Shown here piece after piece: positions 18,913 through 28,736 of a stretch of DNA of 64,000 bases. Location of the stretch: NCBI GenBank assembly GCA_018061945.1, contig JAGOTD010000002.1, positions 186,001 through 250,000 on the forward strand, written 5' to 3'. Made by a program: the position numbers and the translations under genes. Position 1 is the stretch's first letter; each line of letters opens with the position of its first letter. The notes under the pieces were generated by a model that saw only the letters and a list, made by a program, of their open reading frames with translations, searched no databases and was not told the origin of the DNA. Source of the stretch: Candidatus Peribacteraceae bacterium (lineage in GTDB: Bacteria; Patescibacteriota; Gracilibacteria; Peribacterales; Peribacteraceae).

Positions 18913-19968
18913 ATGATCGACAAAGTAAAAGCATTTGTACAGGAACACGACGACTTGCAGAAACAACTGCAAGATCCGGCCGTGTACGGCGATCAGAAAG
19001 AAGTAGCGAAAATCTCAAGACGCATTAAACAACTCGATCCGATTACCAAAAAATACGCAGAATACAAGCAGGCCGAAGACACTATTGCCGAAGTGGAGAA
19101 TGTAAAAGATGATCCAGATTTACTCCTGATTGCTAAAGAGGAGGCGAGTATTGCGCGTATGAAAATCGAGCGTCTGGAAGACGAGCTCAAGCGTTTATTG
19201 GTTCCTCGCGATCCGAACGATGAGAAAAGCGTCATTCTAGAAGTGCGCGCCGGAACTGGTGGCGAGGAAGCAGCATTGTTTGCAGCCGAGCAGCTCAAAA
19301 TGTATTTACGTTACGCGGAGAACAAAGGTTGGAAAGTAGAACTGATGGATACATCGGCTGCCGATGCCGGCGGCATAAAAGAAGCATCGGCACGTATAGA
19401 AGGCGATGGTGTCTACGGCGATTTGAAATACGAATCCGGAGTGCATCGTGTTCAGCGTATTCCAGCAACCGAAAATAAAGGTCGCGTGCATACCTCTACG
19501 ACAACTGTTGCCATTCTGCCGGAAGCCGAAGAAGTGGATATGGAAGTGCGTAACGAAGATTTACGTATCGATACCTACCGTGCCGGCGGTGCCGGTGGCC
19601 AGCACGTGAACAAAACCGAAAGTGCCGTTCGTCTCACGCATATTCCAACAGGAGTTGTGGTTGCCTGCCAAACCGAACGCAGCCAAATAAAAAACCGAGC
19701 ACTTGCTATGAGCTTACTGCGCAGTCGCTTGTATGCAGCGGAGCAGGAGCGTCTTGCTAAAGAACGCGGCGACATGCGCGCCGGACAAGTGGGTTCTGGC
19801 GACAGAAGTGAAAAAATCCGCACGTACAACTTTCCACAAGATCGGATTACGGATCATCGCATCAATCAAAATTTTTCGAATATTCCAAAAGTGATGGAAG
19901 GGGAATTGGACGACCTCATAAGTGCACTCAAAATTTATCAGGAGCAAGAATTATTGAAAAAGTTGTAA
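18913..19968 (+). CDS. prfA: Peptide chain release factor 1
   Basis: RF1 terminates translation at UAA and UAG. The 351-aa protein has the GTGGEEA segment near residue 115, the codon-reading PAT tripeptide (in RIPATEN, so RF1 not RF2) and the catalytic GGQ in GGAGGQHVNK near residue 230. The start is the ATG at 18913, which gives the normal N-terminus (MIDKVKAFV); the upstream frame is intergenic. A prmC partner is not adjacent. Confidence 0.96.
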   Translation: MIDKVKAFVQEHDDLQKQLQDPAVYGDQKEVAKISRRIKQLDPITKKYAEYKQAEDTIAEVENVKDDPDLLLIAKEEASIARMKIERLEDELKRLLVPRDPNDEKSVILEVRAGTGGEEAALFAAEQLKMYLRYAENKGWKVELMDTSAADAGGIKEASARIEGDGVYGDLKYESGVHRVQRIPATENKGRVHTSTTTVAILPEAEEVDMEVRNEDLRIDTYRAGGAGGQHVNKTESAVRLTHIPTGVVVACQTERSQIKNRALAMSLLRSRLYAAEQERLAKERGDMRAGQVGSGDRSEKIRTYNFPQDRITDHRINQNFSNIPKVMEGELDDLISALKIYQEQELLKKL

Positions 19969-20090
19969 ACTACTCCTCGCGTTAGCTCCGGATTTAAACG
20001 GAAATTAACTCTTAAAAGTCTTGACTCAAGCAAGGCGTTCATTTAACCTGCTCGCGCAATTTATTTTATTAGTTGTTATTTTTTACAACG

Positions 20091-20507
20091 ATGTCTATTA
20101 ATTATCCTCCGAATCGAAGCGCCTCATTACAATGGACGATAGAAACTGCAAATCAAAAACTAATGCCGTTGCGAGAAGGGATAGATAAACTTACAGAAGA
20201 TGAAATCAGTGAGAGAATTAAGAATGCAACAGATGAACAGCGTTCAGCATTTAAGTTTCTGCTGTTACAGGAAGTAATCAAAGAAGCAATAGCTAGTGAT
20301 AATGCGAAGAAAGAAAACCCGTTTGGGATAACAGACAATCTACCTTCTAATACGACGAAGAGAGTCAACTCTCTCTCCCAGGAGCTTATTAGTCCCGATA
20401 TCCCTGCGATACCGAATGGGGCCCTCGACACCAGCGCAAATATTGGAACATCGCAATTGAGAGTCTTCAATGGTACCTCCGATTCCGACGACGCCGATGC
20501 TGCGTGA
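20091..20507 (+). CDS. Hypothetical protein overlapping purD in antisense
   Basis: This 138-aa protein is not recognised. The first 80 residues look like a normal soluble helical domain (EDEISERIKNATDEQRSAFK). The last 55 residues are encoded opposite the 3' end of purD (20340-20507) and are Ser/Asp/Asn-rich, low-complexity sequence. The purD tail in that stretch is conserved in kind (YRRDIG), so the overlap is probably an overrun of this gene into purD. A possible promoter (TTGACT, then TTTAACC) lies about 50 bp upstream. Only the N-terminal part is well supported. Confidence 0.45.
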   Translation: MSINYPPNRSASLQWTIETANQKLMPLREGIDKLTEDEISERIKNATDEQRSAFKFLLLQEVIKEAIASDNAKKENPFGITDNLPSNTTKRVNSLSQELISPDIPAIPNGALDTSANIGTSQLRVFNGTSDSDDADAA

Positions 20508-21713
20508 TCCGCCGAGGTGTAATTTTCCTGTATCATCCTGAGACACATCGCCATAATAGATTTTAATATCGTCAGGAATTGCATCTGGTAGCGTGAGCAA
20601 TTCGCCTTTCTCGTTTTTGGCATCTGGGTAGCTTTTAGGCACTATGTATTTGCAGACAGTTGCCTTTTTCTCGAATGTAACGAGATCTTCAGAGAGTGAG
20701 CCATCTATAATGCTCAAACAAATATCCACAAAATCCGATGTAAGAAGCGAAAGGAGATTTAAGACTTCCGGATCTCCAAAGCGGGCGTTGAATTCAATCA
20801 CGCGAATGCCGTCTTTTACGGCAATATATCCTCCGTACAAAATTCCCTTATACGGCTCGCCGCATTCTTTCATGAGCGCTGCAGCTACTCGGCGATTGAT
20901 AATTCTTGCTTGTTCGATGTCTTCGGAAGAAAGAAAGGGGAGTGAGTGATTGGCATCGGTATACGTTCCCATGCCGCCGGTGTTGGAGCCAGTATCGCCT
21001 TCGAATGCGCGTTTGTGGTCTTGTACAGCTGGCATATCAACTACTTTGTCGCCAGACACGAATGACAAGAAACTGAATTCTACACCAACTAATTTTTCTT
21101 CAATTGTTACTTGCCCGATCCCATCGGGGCGGGCTTTTCCACATTCATCGATACATTCGAGTGCGTAGTCGACTCCTTCTTGAATAGAATGCAAATGCTC
21201 GTCACTGAGTTTGACACCCTTGCCACCTTTAAGTGCGTCGTACTTCACCACATAATTTCCGCTTAAATCGTCACGCAAGTAATTGTCGATTTCGAGCGCG
21301 AGTTCTTCACGTGAAATGCCGTCAGCTGATGAATAAATTGCAAACTTTGGCGATGCATCAATCTTATACTTCTGCATTAAGTTTCGCGTAAAACCTTTGC
21401 TGGATTCCACTTGTGCCAACGCTTTTTTTGGCGCTACGCACGGAATACCGATCGCTTCGAGCAGATCAGCCAGCCCGCCACCGATTGGATCATCGGGTCC
21501 GATAAAACAAAAATCAGGCTTTTCTTTCTTAGCCGTCTCGACTACAAAATCGAAGTCCATAATGCTATGGACATACATCTGTGAACTGAGCGAACGAACG
21601 CCTGGGTTATTCGACGTGCAGATGGAAACAATATCCGGATTGTGTTTGCTACGTTTAAGAGCGGCTGCGACAGCATGCTCGCGGGCACCATTGGCAATAA
21701 GGAGGATCTTCAT
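20340..21713 (-). CDS. purD: Phosphoribosylamine-glycine ligase
   Basis: PurD makes glycinamide ribonucleotide, step two of purine synthesis. The 457-aa protein has the N-terminal NGAREHA block, FIGPDDPIGGGLADLL, an ATP-grasp core with VVKYDALKGGKGV, and metal-binding ENARFGDPE near residue 285 (here FNARFGDPE). The C-terminus contains YRRDIG. The start is the ATG at 21713, six bases from a TATTCT box (leaderless). purF lies about 860 bp upstream on the same strand; the rest of the pathway is absent from the window. Confidence 0.95.
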   Translation of the reverse strand: MKILLIANGAREHAVAAALKRSKHNPDIVSICTSNNPGVRSLSSQMYVHSIMDFDFVVETAKKEKPDFCFIGPDDPIGGGLADLLEAIGIPCVAPKKALAQVESSKGFTRNLMQKYKIDASPKFAIYSSADGISREELALEIDNYLRDDLSGNYVVKYDALKGGKGVKLSDEHLHSIQEGVDYALECIDECGKARPDGIGQVTIEEKLVGVEFSFLSFVSGDKVVDMPAVQDHKRAFEGDTGSNTGGMGTYTDANHSLPFLSSEDIEQARIINRRVAAALMKECGEPYKGILYGGYIAVKDGIRVIEFNARFGDPEVLNLLSLLTSDFVDICLSIIDGSLSEDLVTFEKKATVCKYIVPKSYPDAKNEKGELLTLPDAIPDDIKIYYGDVSQDDTGKLHLGGSRSIGVVGIGGTIEDSQLRCSNICAGVEGPIRYRRDIGTNKLLGERVDSLRRIRR

Positions 21714-21749
21714 GATGGCAGAATAGCAAAGAAGCAAAAAGAATACACC

Positions 21750-21779
21750 GGTAACCGGCGGTTTAAACCGCCGGTTACC
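21750..21779. repeat. Perfect 30-bp palindrome
   Basis: GGTAACCGGCGGTTT followed by its exact reverse complement. A sister palindrome with a compensated change (GGTAGCCGG) lies at 42229-42260. Confidence 0.85.
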
Positions 21780-21904
21780 TATATCTCAAGTTCACCATTC
21801 GATTACTATCTCTAATAACACGCAATCGTTTCGATGCCATAGTTTAAGTCACTCGCTACGACGACCTCGCTTGCGCATACATTTACTATACAAATAACCG
21901 ATAA

Positions 21905-21930
21905 CAGCGATTTGTGAATCGCTGCTGCGG
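21905..21930. repeat. CAGCGATT hairpin repeat
   Basis: CAGCGATTTGTGAATCGCTG pairs with itself and is followed by CTGCGGGG. It is related to the element at 40111-40170. The rest of 21780-21992 has no recognised feature. Confidence 0.55.
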
Positions 21931-21992
21931 GGATTTGTAGTAATTTGATTGGGACTTAATTTTTCACCATCCGAAATCCTTTGAGCCATTTC

Positions 21993-22562
21993 TTATGTTC
22001 GCAGCAACGCAAACGTCTGCAATGCCCGATCGATAATTTTTGCGTCATTCTTGTTCTCGGATGGTGTGACGTGCACGATAAAAAAGTTCTGACTGTTGGA
22101 ACGTGTGGGATTGACGACGATTGCGTAACGATTGGTCTTGTCCTTGTACGTGATGCGTGTGGCATTCATGCCATTGAATTTCATTGGCTCCTTATTTGCG
22201 ATATCTCCGGGCACATGCTTACTCACTGCTTCATCGACTGTGAGCACACGATGCGAATCATCGAGAAGGGGAACATGCATCACAGTGACCGGCTGACCAA
22301 ACTGGAACTGATCGACGCCTTCCACTACACGCTCTCGAGGCTCGCCCCACGACTCGGGGTACTGCATGGCAAAACCCGATCTGTCGACAAAGACTTTCGG
22401 CTGAGGAATGGTTGTCACCACCTCTGACTGTAAGTTTTCTGTAAACGGAGCGTAACCATCGGACAGAAGGAGTGATAGCCCTTCGACGGCCACAATGAGA
22501 GCCAATATTCCATAGAGAGCATGAGTCGGACGAACGCTGCGAAGCTTCTTTAATTTGGCCAT
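21993..22562 (-). CDS. Membrane-anchored PsbP-like extracytoplasmic protein
   Basis: The 189-aa protein has an N-terminal anchor helix (residues about 15-35) and an extracytoplasmic alpha/beta domain. The stretch GFAMQYPESWGEPRERVVEG and the pattern of a YPxSW motif followed by VTVM resemble PsbP/MOG1-type domains found in many bacterial lipoproteins, but no lipobox Cys is present. It sits 11 bp downstream of purF on the same strand and is probably co-transcribed, with no obvious metabolic link. Confidence 0.6.
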   Translation of the reverse strand: MAKLKKLRSVRPTHALYGILALIVAVEGLSLLLSDGYAPFTENLQSEVVTTIPQPKVFVDRSGFAMQYPESWGEPRERVVEGVDQFQFGQPVTVMHVPLLDDSHRVLTVDEAVSKHVPGDIANKEPMKFNGMNATRITYKDKTNRYAIVVNPTRSNSQNFFIVHVTPSENKNDAKIIDRALQTFALLRT

Positions 22563-22572
22563 ATGCGTTCTA

Positions 22573-24081
22573 CTATACCAAAGCCATCATCTTCGTCTGC
22601 TCTGCATTGTCTTGACTTTCGGCTTTATTGTATTGGTCTCTCGTTGAATTACGACCGACCCCCATACTGCGTAACAGTTTGGGCGTTACTTCTGGTGTCG
22701 GATACTTGCCGGTGAAACATCCGTCACTAAATTTTTTGATCTTCGGATTTCCGACTTTGATAGCCCAGTGCAAATCTTTGACCGTTGTATAGAAGAGTCC
22801 ATCAGCACCAATAATTTTGCAAATTTCGGCAATGGTATGATCGGCAGCAATGAGTTCGGTTGTCGTTGGCAAATCAATTCCGTATGGATCTGGCCCAATG
22901 ATCGGTGGTGCGGCGGAAGCGAGGTACACTTTTTTTGCACCGGCTTTGCGCGCCATTTCGACAATCTTTTTACTGGTATTGCCGCGTACAATCGAATCAT
23001 CGACAAGCAAGACGCTGTTGCCTTTAAATTCCAATTCGATCGGATGCAGCTTAAAGTTAAGACTGCGCTTGCGAATTTCCTGACCTGGCATAATAAATGT
23101 ACGACCGATGTAGCGGTTTTTTACAAATCCTTCGCGATAACGAACTTTGAGCTTGTCGGCAAGACCGGCTGCGGCAGGGCGTCCGGTATCGGGAATCGGA
23201 ATAACTGAGTCGATCTGAATACCTGCTTTCTTAATCTGCCTAGCGAGCGCTTCGCCCATACGTACACGAGCTTTGTAGACGTTGACACCGTCGATAGTCG
23301 AATCTGGCGCAGCGAGATACACCCATTCGAACGCGCACGGATTGAGCTGACCTTTTTTCACAACTTTAGAATGCAACTTGTTATTCTTGTCGATAAACAC
23401 CACTTCGCCCGGCTGCACATCGCGGACAAATTCGAAATCGAGAGACTTGAAAACAGTATCTTCTGATGCCAGCATGTATTCCTCTTTCAAGCCGAATTTA
23501 CGTTTTCCCAGCTGCAGCGGACGAATACCATGCGGATCGCGGAAACCGACAATGCCATGACCACCAATGAGAGCGACAGCCGAATAAGCGCCTTGGCACT
23601 TACGGAACACTGTTTTTGCAGCTCGGAAAATATGATCGGCTGTTAGTTTATCCGGACGCGTCTTACGCAAAGCGAGTGAGAAAACGTTAAGCAGGACTTC
23701 GGAATCCGAAGTCGTATTGAGGTGACGGTAATCCTTCTCCTTTATATCTTTGGCGAGCTCGGCCGAATTTGTAAGGTTTCCATTGTGTGCCAACGCCATT
23801 CCAAACGGTGAGTTCACGAAAAATGGCTGCGCCTCGAATTCGCTGGAACAACCGGCAGTCGGGTAACGCACGTGGCCGATTCCCATTGAGCCTTTCAAGC
23901 GAGCCAATGAACTGGCATGAAACACCTCGCTGACCATGCCGGTCGACTTTTTTAAGTGAAACTGATTGTCGTACGTCACAATACCGGCCGCATCCTGACC
24001 TCTGTGCTGAAGGACAATGAGTCCGTCGTACAAATCCTGAATAACATCACGGAAGGCGGAGACGGCAATAATTCCACACAT
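22573..24081 (-). CDS. purF: Amidophosphoribosyltransferase
   Basis: PurF makes phosphoribosylamine from PRPP and glutamine, the first committed step of purine synthesis. The 502-aa protein begins MCGIIAV, so Cys2 is the Ntn nucleophile after Met removal with no propeptide. The glutaminase domain shows GHVRYPTAG and HNGNL; the PRTase domain carries the PRPP motif VLLVDDSIVRGNTS near residue 355. Cys at SDGCFTGKYP suggests the usual FeS-type C-terminus is only partly kept. A TACATT box lies ten bases before the ATG. Confidence 0.96.
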   Translation of the reverse strand: MCGIIAVSAFRDVIQDLYDGLIVLQHRGQDAAGIVTYDNQFHLKKSTGMVSEVFHASSLARLKGSMGIGHVRYPTAGCSSEFEAQPFFVNSPFGMALAHNGNLTNSAELAKDIKEKDYRHLNTTSDSEVLLNVFSLALRKTRPDKLTADHIFRAAKTVFRKCQGAYSAVALIGGHGIVGFRDPHGIRPLQLGKRKFGLKEEYMLASEDTVFKSLDFEFVRDVQPGEVVFIDKNNKLHSKVVKKGQLNPCAFEWVYLAAPDSTIDGVNVYKARVRMGEALARQIKKAGIQIDSVIPIPDTGRPAAAGLADKLKVRYREGFVKNRYIGRTFIMPGQEIRKRSLNFKLHPIELEFKGNSVLLVDDSIVRGNTSKKIVEMARKAGAKKVYLASAAPPIIGPDPYGIDLPTTTELIAADHTIAEICKIIGADGLFYTTVKDLHWAIKVGNPKIKKFSDGCFTGKYPTPEVTPKLLRSMGVGRNSTRDQYNKAESQDNAEQTKMMALV

Positions 24082-24258
24082 AAGAATTTAGAATGTAAAA
24101 TTTAAAATGTAGAATGAGCAAAGCACGACTTGGCCGCAAAAAACGGAAAGCCGAACTAAATGTGGGAGGTGGACCACGGCTAAATAATAGGCTGATTTTG
24201 CAATTTTGCAAGAAAATAGATGCAAAATAGGTAATATTTAGCAGAAAAACTGTTATTT

Positions 24259-24576
24259 TTAATCATTTTTTTTCATTTTGTGTGTTTGCATGATTAAAAA
24301 GCAAGTATGTCGTAACGCTTCAACAACTCTCATTTGAGCTTTGAGGATTACAGCTAATCGCTCAGCTAGAGCATTATTGGCTTCCTTCTCATCGAAAATC
24401 ACATGAAGATCAGTGTCATCTTCGATAGTCATGCTCTTTGGATCAAGATTATTCATACAGTGAATCACAATACTGCCTTTTTGCTCATCACGATCCATAA
24501 ATGGCTGTACAAAGTAGGTTTTATCGCTAGAATATGTCAACTTTACACACTGACAGCCTGCTAATCGCACGGACAT
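24259..24576 (-). CDS. Small hypothetical protein
   Basis: This 105-aa protein is not recognised. It has three Cys in the first 40 residues (GCQCVKL and HCMNN), a middle acidic stretch (TIEDDTDLHVIFDEKEAN) and a helical C-terminal half with LAERLAVILKAQMRVVEALR. No signal peptide is evident. It is divergent from typA with only 28 bp between start codons, so a shared promoter region is likely. Confidence 0.5.
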   Translation of the reverse strand: MSVRLAGCQCVKLTYSSDKTYFVQPFMDRDEQKGSIVIHCMNNLDPKSMTIEDDTDLHVIFDEKEANNALAERLAVILKAQMRVVEALRHTCFLIMQTHKMKKND

Positions 24577-24604
24577 TCAGTCTCTATCTTTTTTTGACTG
24601 CACT

Positions 24605-26401
24605 ATGGAATTTCGCACTATCGCCATTATCGCTCACATCGACCATGGCAAGACAACCATGATCGACCAGATTCTGCGCCAAGGCGGTGCGTTCAATACG
24701 CATGAAGCAGTCGACGAACGCGTGATGGACAGCAACGACCAGGAAAAGGAGCGCGGTATCACTATTTACGCTAAAAACTGTTCCATCTCTTATAAAGGAA
24801 CAAAGATCAACATTGTCGATACTCCTGGTCACGCCGACTTCGGATCCGAAGTAGAACGTGTATTGCGTATGTGCGACTGTGTGCTGCTGCTTGTGGACTC
24901 CTACGATGGCCCGATGCCACAGACACGTTTCGTGCTCAAAAAGTCGCTCGAAATCGGTATTAAGCCGATTGTCGTACTCAACAAAATTGATCGTCCGGGT
25001 AGCGATCCAGAACGCGCGCTGAACTTGGTATTCGACTTGTTCATTCAGCTTGGTGCTAACGACGAACAGCTGGATTTCCCATACATCTACGCAATCGGTC
25101 GCGACGGAGTTGCCAAGAAAAAGCTCACAGATCCTTCCGAAAACTTAAACCCACTGTTCGATTTGATCATGGAAAAGGTGAAGCCGGGTGTAAATGATGC
25201 AACCAAGCCACTGCGCATGCAGCCAATCAACTTAGGCTACGATCCGTTTGCCGGACGCATGGCAATCGGCCGTATCGCCGATGGAAAAATCACGCAAAAT
25301 CAGCCGGTTCAAGTTCTCAAGAGCGACGGCACCAAAACAAGCGGCCGCATTTCTAAAATTCTCGTGTATCAGGGCGTGCGTCAGGTGGAAGTAAAAGAAG
25401 CAGAAGCAGGCGATGTCGTTCTGCTTGCAGGTCTCCCCGATGTTTACGTCGGCGATACCATTACCGATCGCGATGGCATCGAGCCACTGCCGATGATCAA
25501 AATCGATCCGCCAACTGTTGCAATGGATTTTATCGTCAATGATTCTCCATTTGCCGGTAAAGAAGGAAAGCTTGTTACCACTCGTCATATCCGTGAGCGT
25601 CTCGAAAAGGAACTGGAGACAAACGTCGGACTCAAGATCGAATTCGGCGACCGCACCGACTCGTTCCGTGTCTCTGGTCGCGGAGAAATGCACCTCGGTG
25701 TTCTTATCGAAAGTATGCGTCGCGAAGGCTTTGAATTGGCTGTGTCTCGCCCAGAAGTAATCATGCACGAAGAGGCAGGAGTCACAATGGAACCACTCGA
25801 AACTGCGTACATCGAAGTGCCAGACGAACACGTCGGTGGCGTTATCGAAAAGCTCGGTCGCCGCAAAGGAATCATGCAAAATATGGAAGCCAAAAACGGT
25901 ATCACGCGTTTGACCTACGATATCCCAACTCGCGGACTCCTCGGTTTCCGCAACGAATTTATTATCGATACGCGCGGTAACGGAATCCTGACACACTCGT
26001 TTAACAAATTCGTACCATACGTCGGCGAACTGCCAGGTCGCACAACCGGTTCTATTATCTCGGGTGTAAACGGCGAATCGGTTGCCTATGCCATTTGGCA
26101 GCTACAGGAACGTGGGACGTTCTTCATCGGCTCTGGCGTACAAGTCTACGAAGGCATGATCATCGGCCAATCGCCAAGCGGAATGGATATTATCGTCAAC
26201 ATCTCCAAAGAGAAGAAACTCAGTAACGTGCGCGCATCCGGAACCGACGAAGCTATTCGTCTTACACCGCCAATCATTATGACACTCGACATGGCGCTCG
26301 AATATATTCAAGACGACGAACTTGTCGAAGTGACGCCAATCAATTTCCGTTTGCGTAAGAAAATGCTCAAGGAAGTGGATCGCAAGCGCAACAAGAAATA
26401 G
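24605..26401 (+). CDS. typA: Ribosome-associated GTPase TypA/BipA
   Basis: TypA is a translational GTPase that binds the ribosome and helps 50S assembly and stress adaptation. The 598-aa protein has G1 [10 protein letters not shown]2 RGITI, G3 [12 protein letters not shown]4 LNKIDRPGS, then EF-G-like domains II, III and V and the TypA-specific C-terminal domain ([14 protein letters not shown], then [13 protein letters not shown]). The length is standard. Confidence 0.97.
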   Translation: MEFRTIAIIAHIDHGKTTMIDQILRQGGAFNTHEAVDERVMDSNDQEKERGITIYAKNCSISYKGTKINIVDTPGHADFGSEVERVLRMCDCVLLLVDSYDGPMPQTRFVLKKSLEIGIKPIVVLNKIDRPGSDPERALNLVFDLFIQLGANDEQLDFPYIYAIGRDGVAKKKLTDPSENLNPLFDLIMEKVKPGVNDATKPLRMQPINLGYDPFAGRMAIGRIADGKITQNQPVQVLKSDGTKTSGRISKILVYQGVRQVEVKEAEAGDVVLLAGLPDVYVGDTITDRDGIEPLPMIKIDPPTVAMDFIVNDSPFAGKEGKLVTTRHIRERLEKELETNVGLKIEFGDRTDSFRVSGRGEMHLGVLIESMRREGFELAVSRPEVIMHEEAGVTMEPLETAYIEVPDEHVGGVIEKLGRRKGIMQNMEAKNGITRLTYDIPTRGLLGFRNEFIIDTRGNGILTHSFNKFVPYVGELPGRTTGSIISGVNGESVAYAIWQLQERGTFFIGSGVQVYEGMIIGQSPSGMDIIVNISKEKKLSNVRASGTDEAIRLTPPIIMTLDMALEYIQDDELVEVTPINFRLRKKMLKEVDRKRNKK

Positions 26402-26442
26402 ACGTTTGCTTCACCATTCAATCTATAGGTAGGATACGGCTC

Positions 26443-26898
26443 ATGTCAGATAGCGCACATGGGCCTTTCTACGCATCGTTTCTTTTGCGACTTGCCGCCA
26501 ATATTGTCGACAGAGTCTTTATCTCATTCATTTTTGGGATCATCGCAAAAGGTATTCTTTGGCAGTATCCTCGAGCGTTAGACGAACACGTATTCTTATT
26601 CTTTCTTTTGTTACTGGTTATATCTGTGCTGTATTTTTCTGTTTTCGAAAGTTCAAAATGGCAGGCAACGCCAGGCAAAAAAATATATCATTTGAAAGTA
26701 GGCGATATACATGGTCATCGGATTTCATTCGGACGCGCCTTGGGTCGTTACATAGTAAAAGTATTTGTTTCCACTGGTCCATTATATGCCGGATTCCTGT
26801 TTATTTTCTTCACCAAGAAAAAGCAGGCAGCGCACGACTTGGTCATACAAACTATCGTCACGCGAAGTGGCAAAAAGAGATGGAATCTACTCCCATAA
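26443..26898 (+). CDS. RDD-family membrane protein
   Basis: The 151-aa protein has the RDD pattern: RLAANIVDRVFISFIFG at the N-terminus (here Asn-Ile-Val-Asp replaces the usual R-x-x-A-x-x-I-D), two further helices, the WQATPGKKIYHLKV block and the C-terminal QAAHDLVIQTIV. RDD proteins are small transport-like membrane proteins of mostly unknown role. It starts 41 bp after typA, possibly in one operon, and is convergent with the foreign-looking gene at 26971. Confidence 0.85.
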   Translation: MSDSAHGPFYASFLLRLAANIVDRVFISFIFGIIAKGILWQYPRALDEHVFLFFLLLLVISVLYFSVFESSKWQATPGKKIYHLKVGDIHGHRISFGRALGRYIVKVFVSTGPLYAGFLFIFFTKKKQAAHDLVIQTIVTRSGKKRWNLLP

Positions 26899-26913
26899 AA
26901 AGTATGCAGGTAC

Positions 26914-26943
26914 AAAAAAACTCCTACCCGCGAGGGTAGGAGT
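26914..26943 (-). terminator. Intrinsic terminator of the gene at 26971
   Basis: A 10-bp stem ACTCCTACCC/GGGTAGGAGT with a GCGA tetraloop, followed on the minus strand by seven T. It may also stop typA/RDD read-through in the other direction. Confidence 0.85.
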
Positions 26944-26970
26944 ATCCCAATTCAATTGAATTGGAGTTCT

Positions 26971-27498
26971 TTAGGGAAGGTAGTGAATGATGGTCACGCG
27001 ACCATTAGCGTCGTTCAGTTCGATCCAATACTGGCTGGTGCCAGTAAAGGTGAATCCGTACGTTGCACCAGTCATAAGAGGCTGGTACGGGCTGTAGACC
27101 CCGCTCGGATACCTCATACGAAACTGAACTGGCTTGAGGATCTTGAACTGAACCTCAATCGGCTTGCGCACGATCGCCTTGTGGAGGTGATACGGTGCCC
27201 AGTACCGACCAACGCCACTCGACGGCGAGAGAGGAAAGGTCTGAGGCTGGAAGTATACGTTCCCAGTGTAAAGGAACTGGTACACTCCATTCAGATACCC
27301 CATGTACCCCTCGAATCCGTACACGAATCCATCGTAGATCGTGTTTTTCGGCGCGTGGACGACGATGTTGCTGGAGGAGATTTGATCCTCCCCCCAGGCA
27401 ACAATCGGAGGCTGCTGTGCCTTGGTCACGTTGACCAATGAAAAGCCAGCGATCACGACCATCATTCCGACCGACTTCTGAAAGAACGAGCGTTGCAT
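26971..27498 (-). CDS. Secreted protein of unknown function (folD-side cassette B)
   Basis: This 175-aa protein is not recognised. A signal peptide (cleavage near VTKAQQ, residue about 28) precedes a Tyr/Phe/Pro-rich, beta-looking domain with little charge. The C-terminal part (QFKILKPVQFRMRYPSG, then YSPYQPLMTGATYGFTF) aligns by eye with the end of the gene at 28006, so the two may be distant homologues. It has GGAG nine bases before the ATG, its own promoter (27625-27652) and terminator (26914-26943). Strong Shine-Dalgarno use and isolation suggest recent acquisition. Confidence 0.65.
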   Translation of the reverse strand: MQRSFFQKSVGMMVVIAGFSLVNVTKAQQPPIVAWGEDQISSSNIVVHAPKNTIYDGFVYGFEGYMGYLNGVYQFLYTGNVYFQPQTFPLSPSSGVGRYWAPYHLHKAIVRKPIEVQFKILKPVQFRMRYPSGVYSPYQPLMTGATYGFTFTGTSQYWIELNDANGRVTIIHYLP

Positions 27499-27624
27499 GG
27501 GAGACTCCGCCTTTCGGCGTGTCTCATCCCTGAGTACTGTCTCTCTTTCTTAAGAGACAGACCTGACCAGCAGCATTTGGCTCACAACGCTGTGAAACCA
27601 GTTGCAAGCTACTGATCACTTGCA
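27499..27624 (-). promoter_or_regulatory. 5' leader of cassette B with hairpin
   Basis: The minus-strand leader contains a TGTCTCT/AGAGACA hairpin near 27538-27562 about 40 bp before the start codon and ends with GGCGGAGTC as Shine-Dalgarno region. Confidence 0.4.
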
Positions 27625-27652
27625 AATATATATTAATTATTTTATAAATCAA
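27625..27652 (-). promoter_or_regulatory. Promoter of cassette B
   Basis: Minus-strand TTGATT (27647-27652), 16 bp, TATATT (27625-27630) in AT-rich DNA. The block resembles the promoter of cassette C (TTGATTTAT, then A-rich, then TTTGC). Confidence 0.55.
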
Positions 27653-27793
27653 GAGAATTTAGCCATATACTATACTCATTAAAAATTTAAATACAAATTA
27701 TAATTGAAATTGATAGATGCATTTTTCCATCCCACTCTTCGTATAGCTATAAAGATAGATATACGCATTAACTCAAATAGCGCTACTAAGCCA

Positions 27794-27895
27794 TTTGCCT
27801 CTTCTTCGCCACCACACAATTTCGCATTAAACTCGCAACGGTCATCGGCCCGACTCCACCTGGAACCGGTGTTATTGCTGATGCAATATCTTTGA
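27794..27895 (-). repeat. Duplicated 3' end of folD (distal copy)
   Basis: 102 bp identical to 28817-28918 except one base (A at 27885, G at 28908). It encodes the FolD C-terminal residues from [12 protein letters not shown] to VVAKKRQ in frame, then diverges. With the proximal copy it brackets a 1,023-bp unit holding the gene at 28006. Confidence 0.95.
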
Positions 27896-27940
27896 GAGAG
27901 TTGAAAGGGGAATACGAAGTAGACATCAACGTTAGAACAT

Positions 27941-27973
27941 AAAAAAATCCCCCGACCACAGTGTGGTCGGGGG
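27941..27973 (-). terminator. Intrinsic terminator of the gene at 28006
   Basis: An 11-bp stem CCCCCGACCAC/GTGGTCGGGGG with a 3-nt loop and a minus-strand T-run of seven. Confidence 0.9.
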
Positions 27974-28005
27974 TATCGATTGCTATCCAAGGATAGAAAT
28001 CATGT

Positions 28006-28593
28006 TCATTGCGCAGGAGCATACCAGTTCGTCACGGCATACGCCGGAGGAAGCGATTGTCCAGAGGCTGTGAACGGTTCAACACGAAGTTGACCGTATG
28101 CAGTAGTCGAAACGCTAAGGACGACGGTGCTGCCCGCAGCGTAGTTCTTTGGCGTCGACCATGTGCCGTTGGTCGTATTGAGCTTCGAGACCTTGAACGG
28201 GTAGATGCTGGACACCACAACTGCATCCGAGTTGTAGATGAGTGCCGAGTACATCGGCGTCAATCCATAGACCCAGTAGTTGAGTCGATTTCCCGGAGCG
28301 GGGTACGTTCTTTGGAACTCAATTGCCGATTCAAAATCGGGGGAGTAGTAGAACGCGTACCACATGGTGGCTGAACGTGTTCTAAACCGGACCTGGGCAC
28401 CAATCGCCTCATCGTAGATGACGATGGCTGCCTGAAGGGGATTTTCGAACCATTCTGACAACTCATCGACAGCAGTTTCGATGAGCGCCTCTGATTCAGG
28501 TTCAGTAGCAGGAGCAGAGGAATTGATGCCCCCAGCCTGCGTGTCGAACCCGAGGCTCAGAAACAGAAGCACTGCGAGAAAGAAGCGTGTCAT
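28006..28593 (-). CDS. Secreted protein of unknown function (folD cassette C)
   Basis: This 195-aa protein is not recognised. A signal peptide ([16 protein letters not shown], cleavage near TQAGG) is followed by a short acidic linker and a beta-rich domain with many Tyr/Trp/Ser/Thr residues ([17 protein letters not shown]). The end, [18 protein letters not shown] followed by [10 protein letters not shown], resembles the tail of the gene at 26971. GGAG precedes the ATG by nine bases; it has its own promoter and terminator and lies exactly between two copies of the folD 3' end. Export to the surface or medium is inferred. Confidence 0.65.
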   Translation of the reverse strand: MTRFFLAVLLFLSLGFDTQAGGINSSAPATEPESEALIETAVDELSEWFENPLQAAIVIYDEAIGAQVRFRTRSATMWYAFYYSPDFESAIEFQRTYPAPGNRLNYWVYGLTPMYSALIYNSDAVVVSSIYPFKVSKLNTTNGTWSTPKNYAAGSTVVLSVSTTAYGQLRVEPFTASGQSLPPAYAVTNWYAPAQ

Positions 28594-28736
28594 GGACTAA
28601 CTCCAACAATGGGGTGAAACTTTGCCAATCGCTCAATTGCGACTAGCGAACCAATGTATTGATGGACGTGTCAATAATTGATTCCGCGCCAGTTTAGAGT
28701 AGATTTTCTAAGAGTCAATACAATTTTGAGCAAATT

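Noticed and set aside
25232-25996. 254-aa minus-strand ORF inside typA
   Set aside because: It is a shadow of a highly codon-biased gene; composition (many Cys, His, Phe) is not protein-like.
27786-28022. 78-aa minus-strand ORF containing the FolD tail
   Set aside because: It is the duplicated folD 3' end joined by chance to the terminator region; no start signal is present and it overlaps gene 28006.
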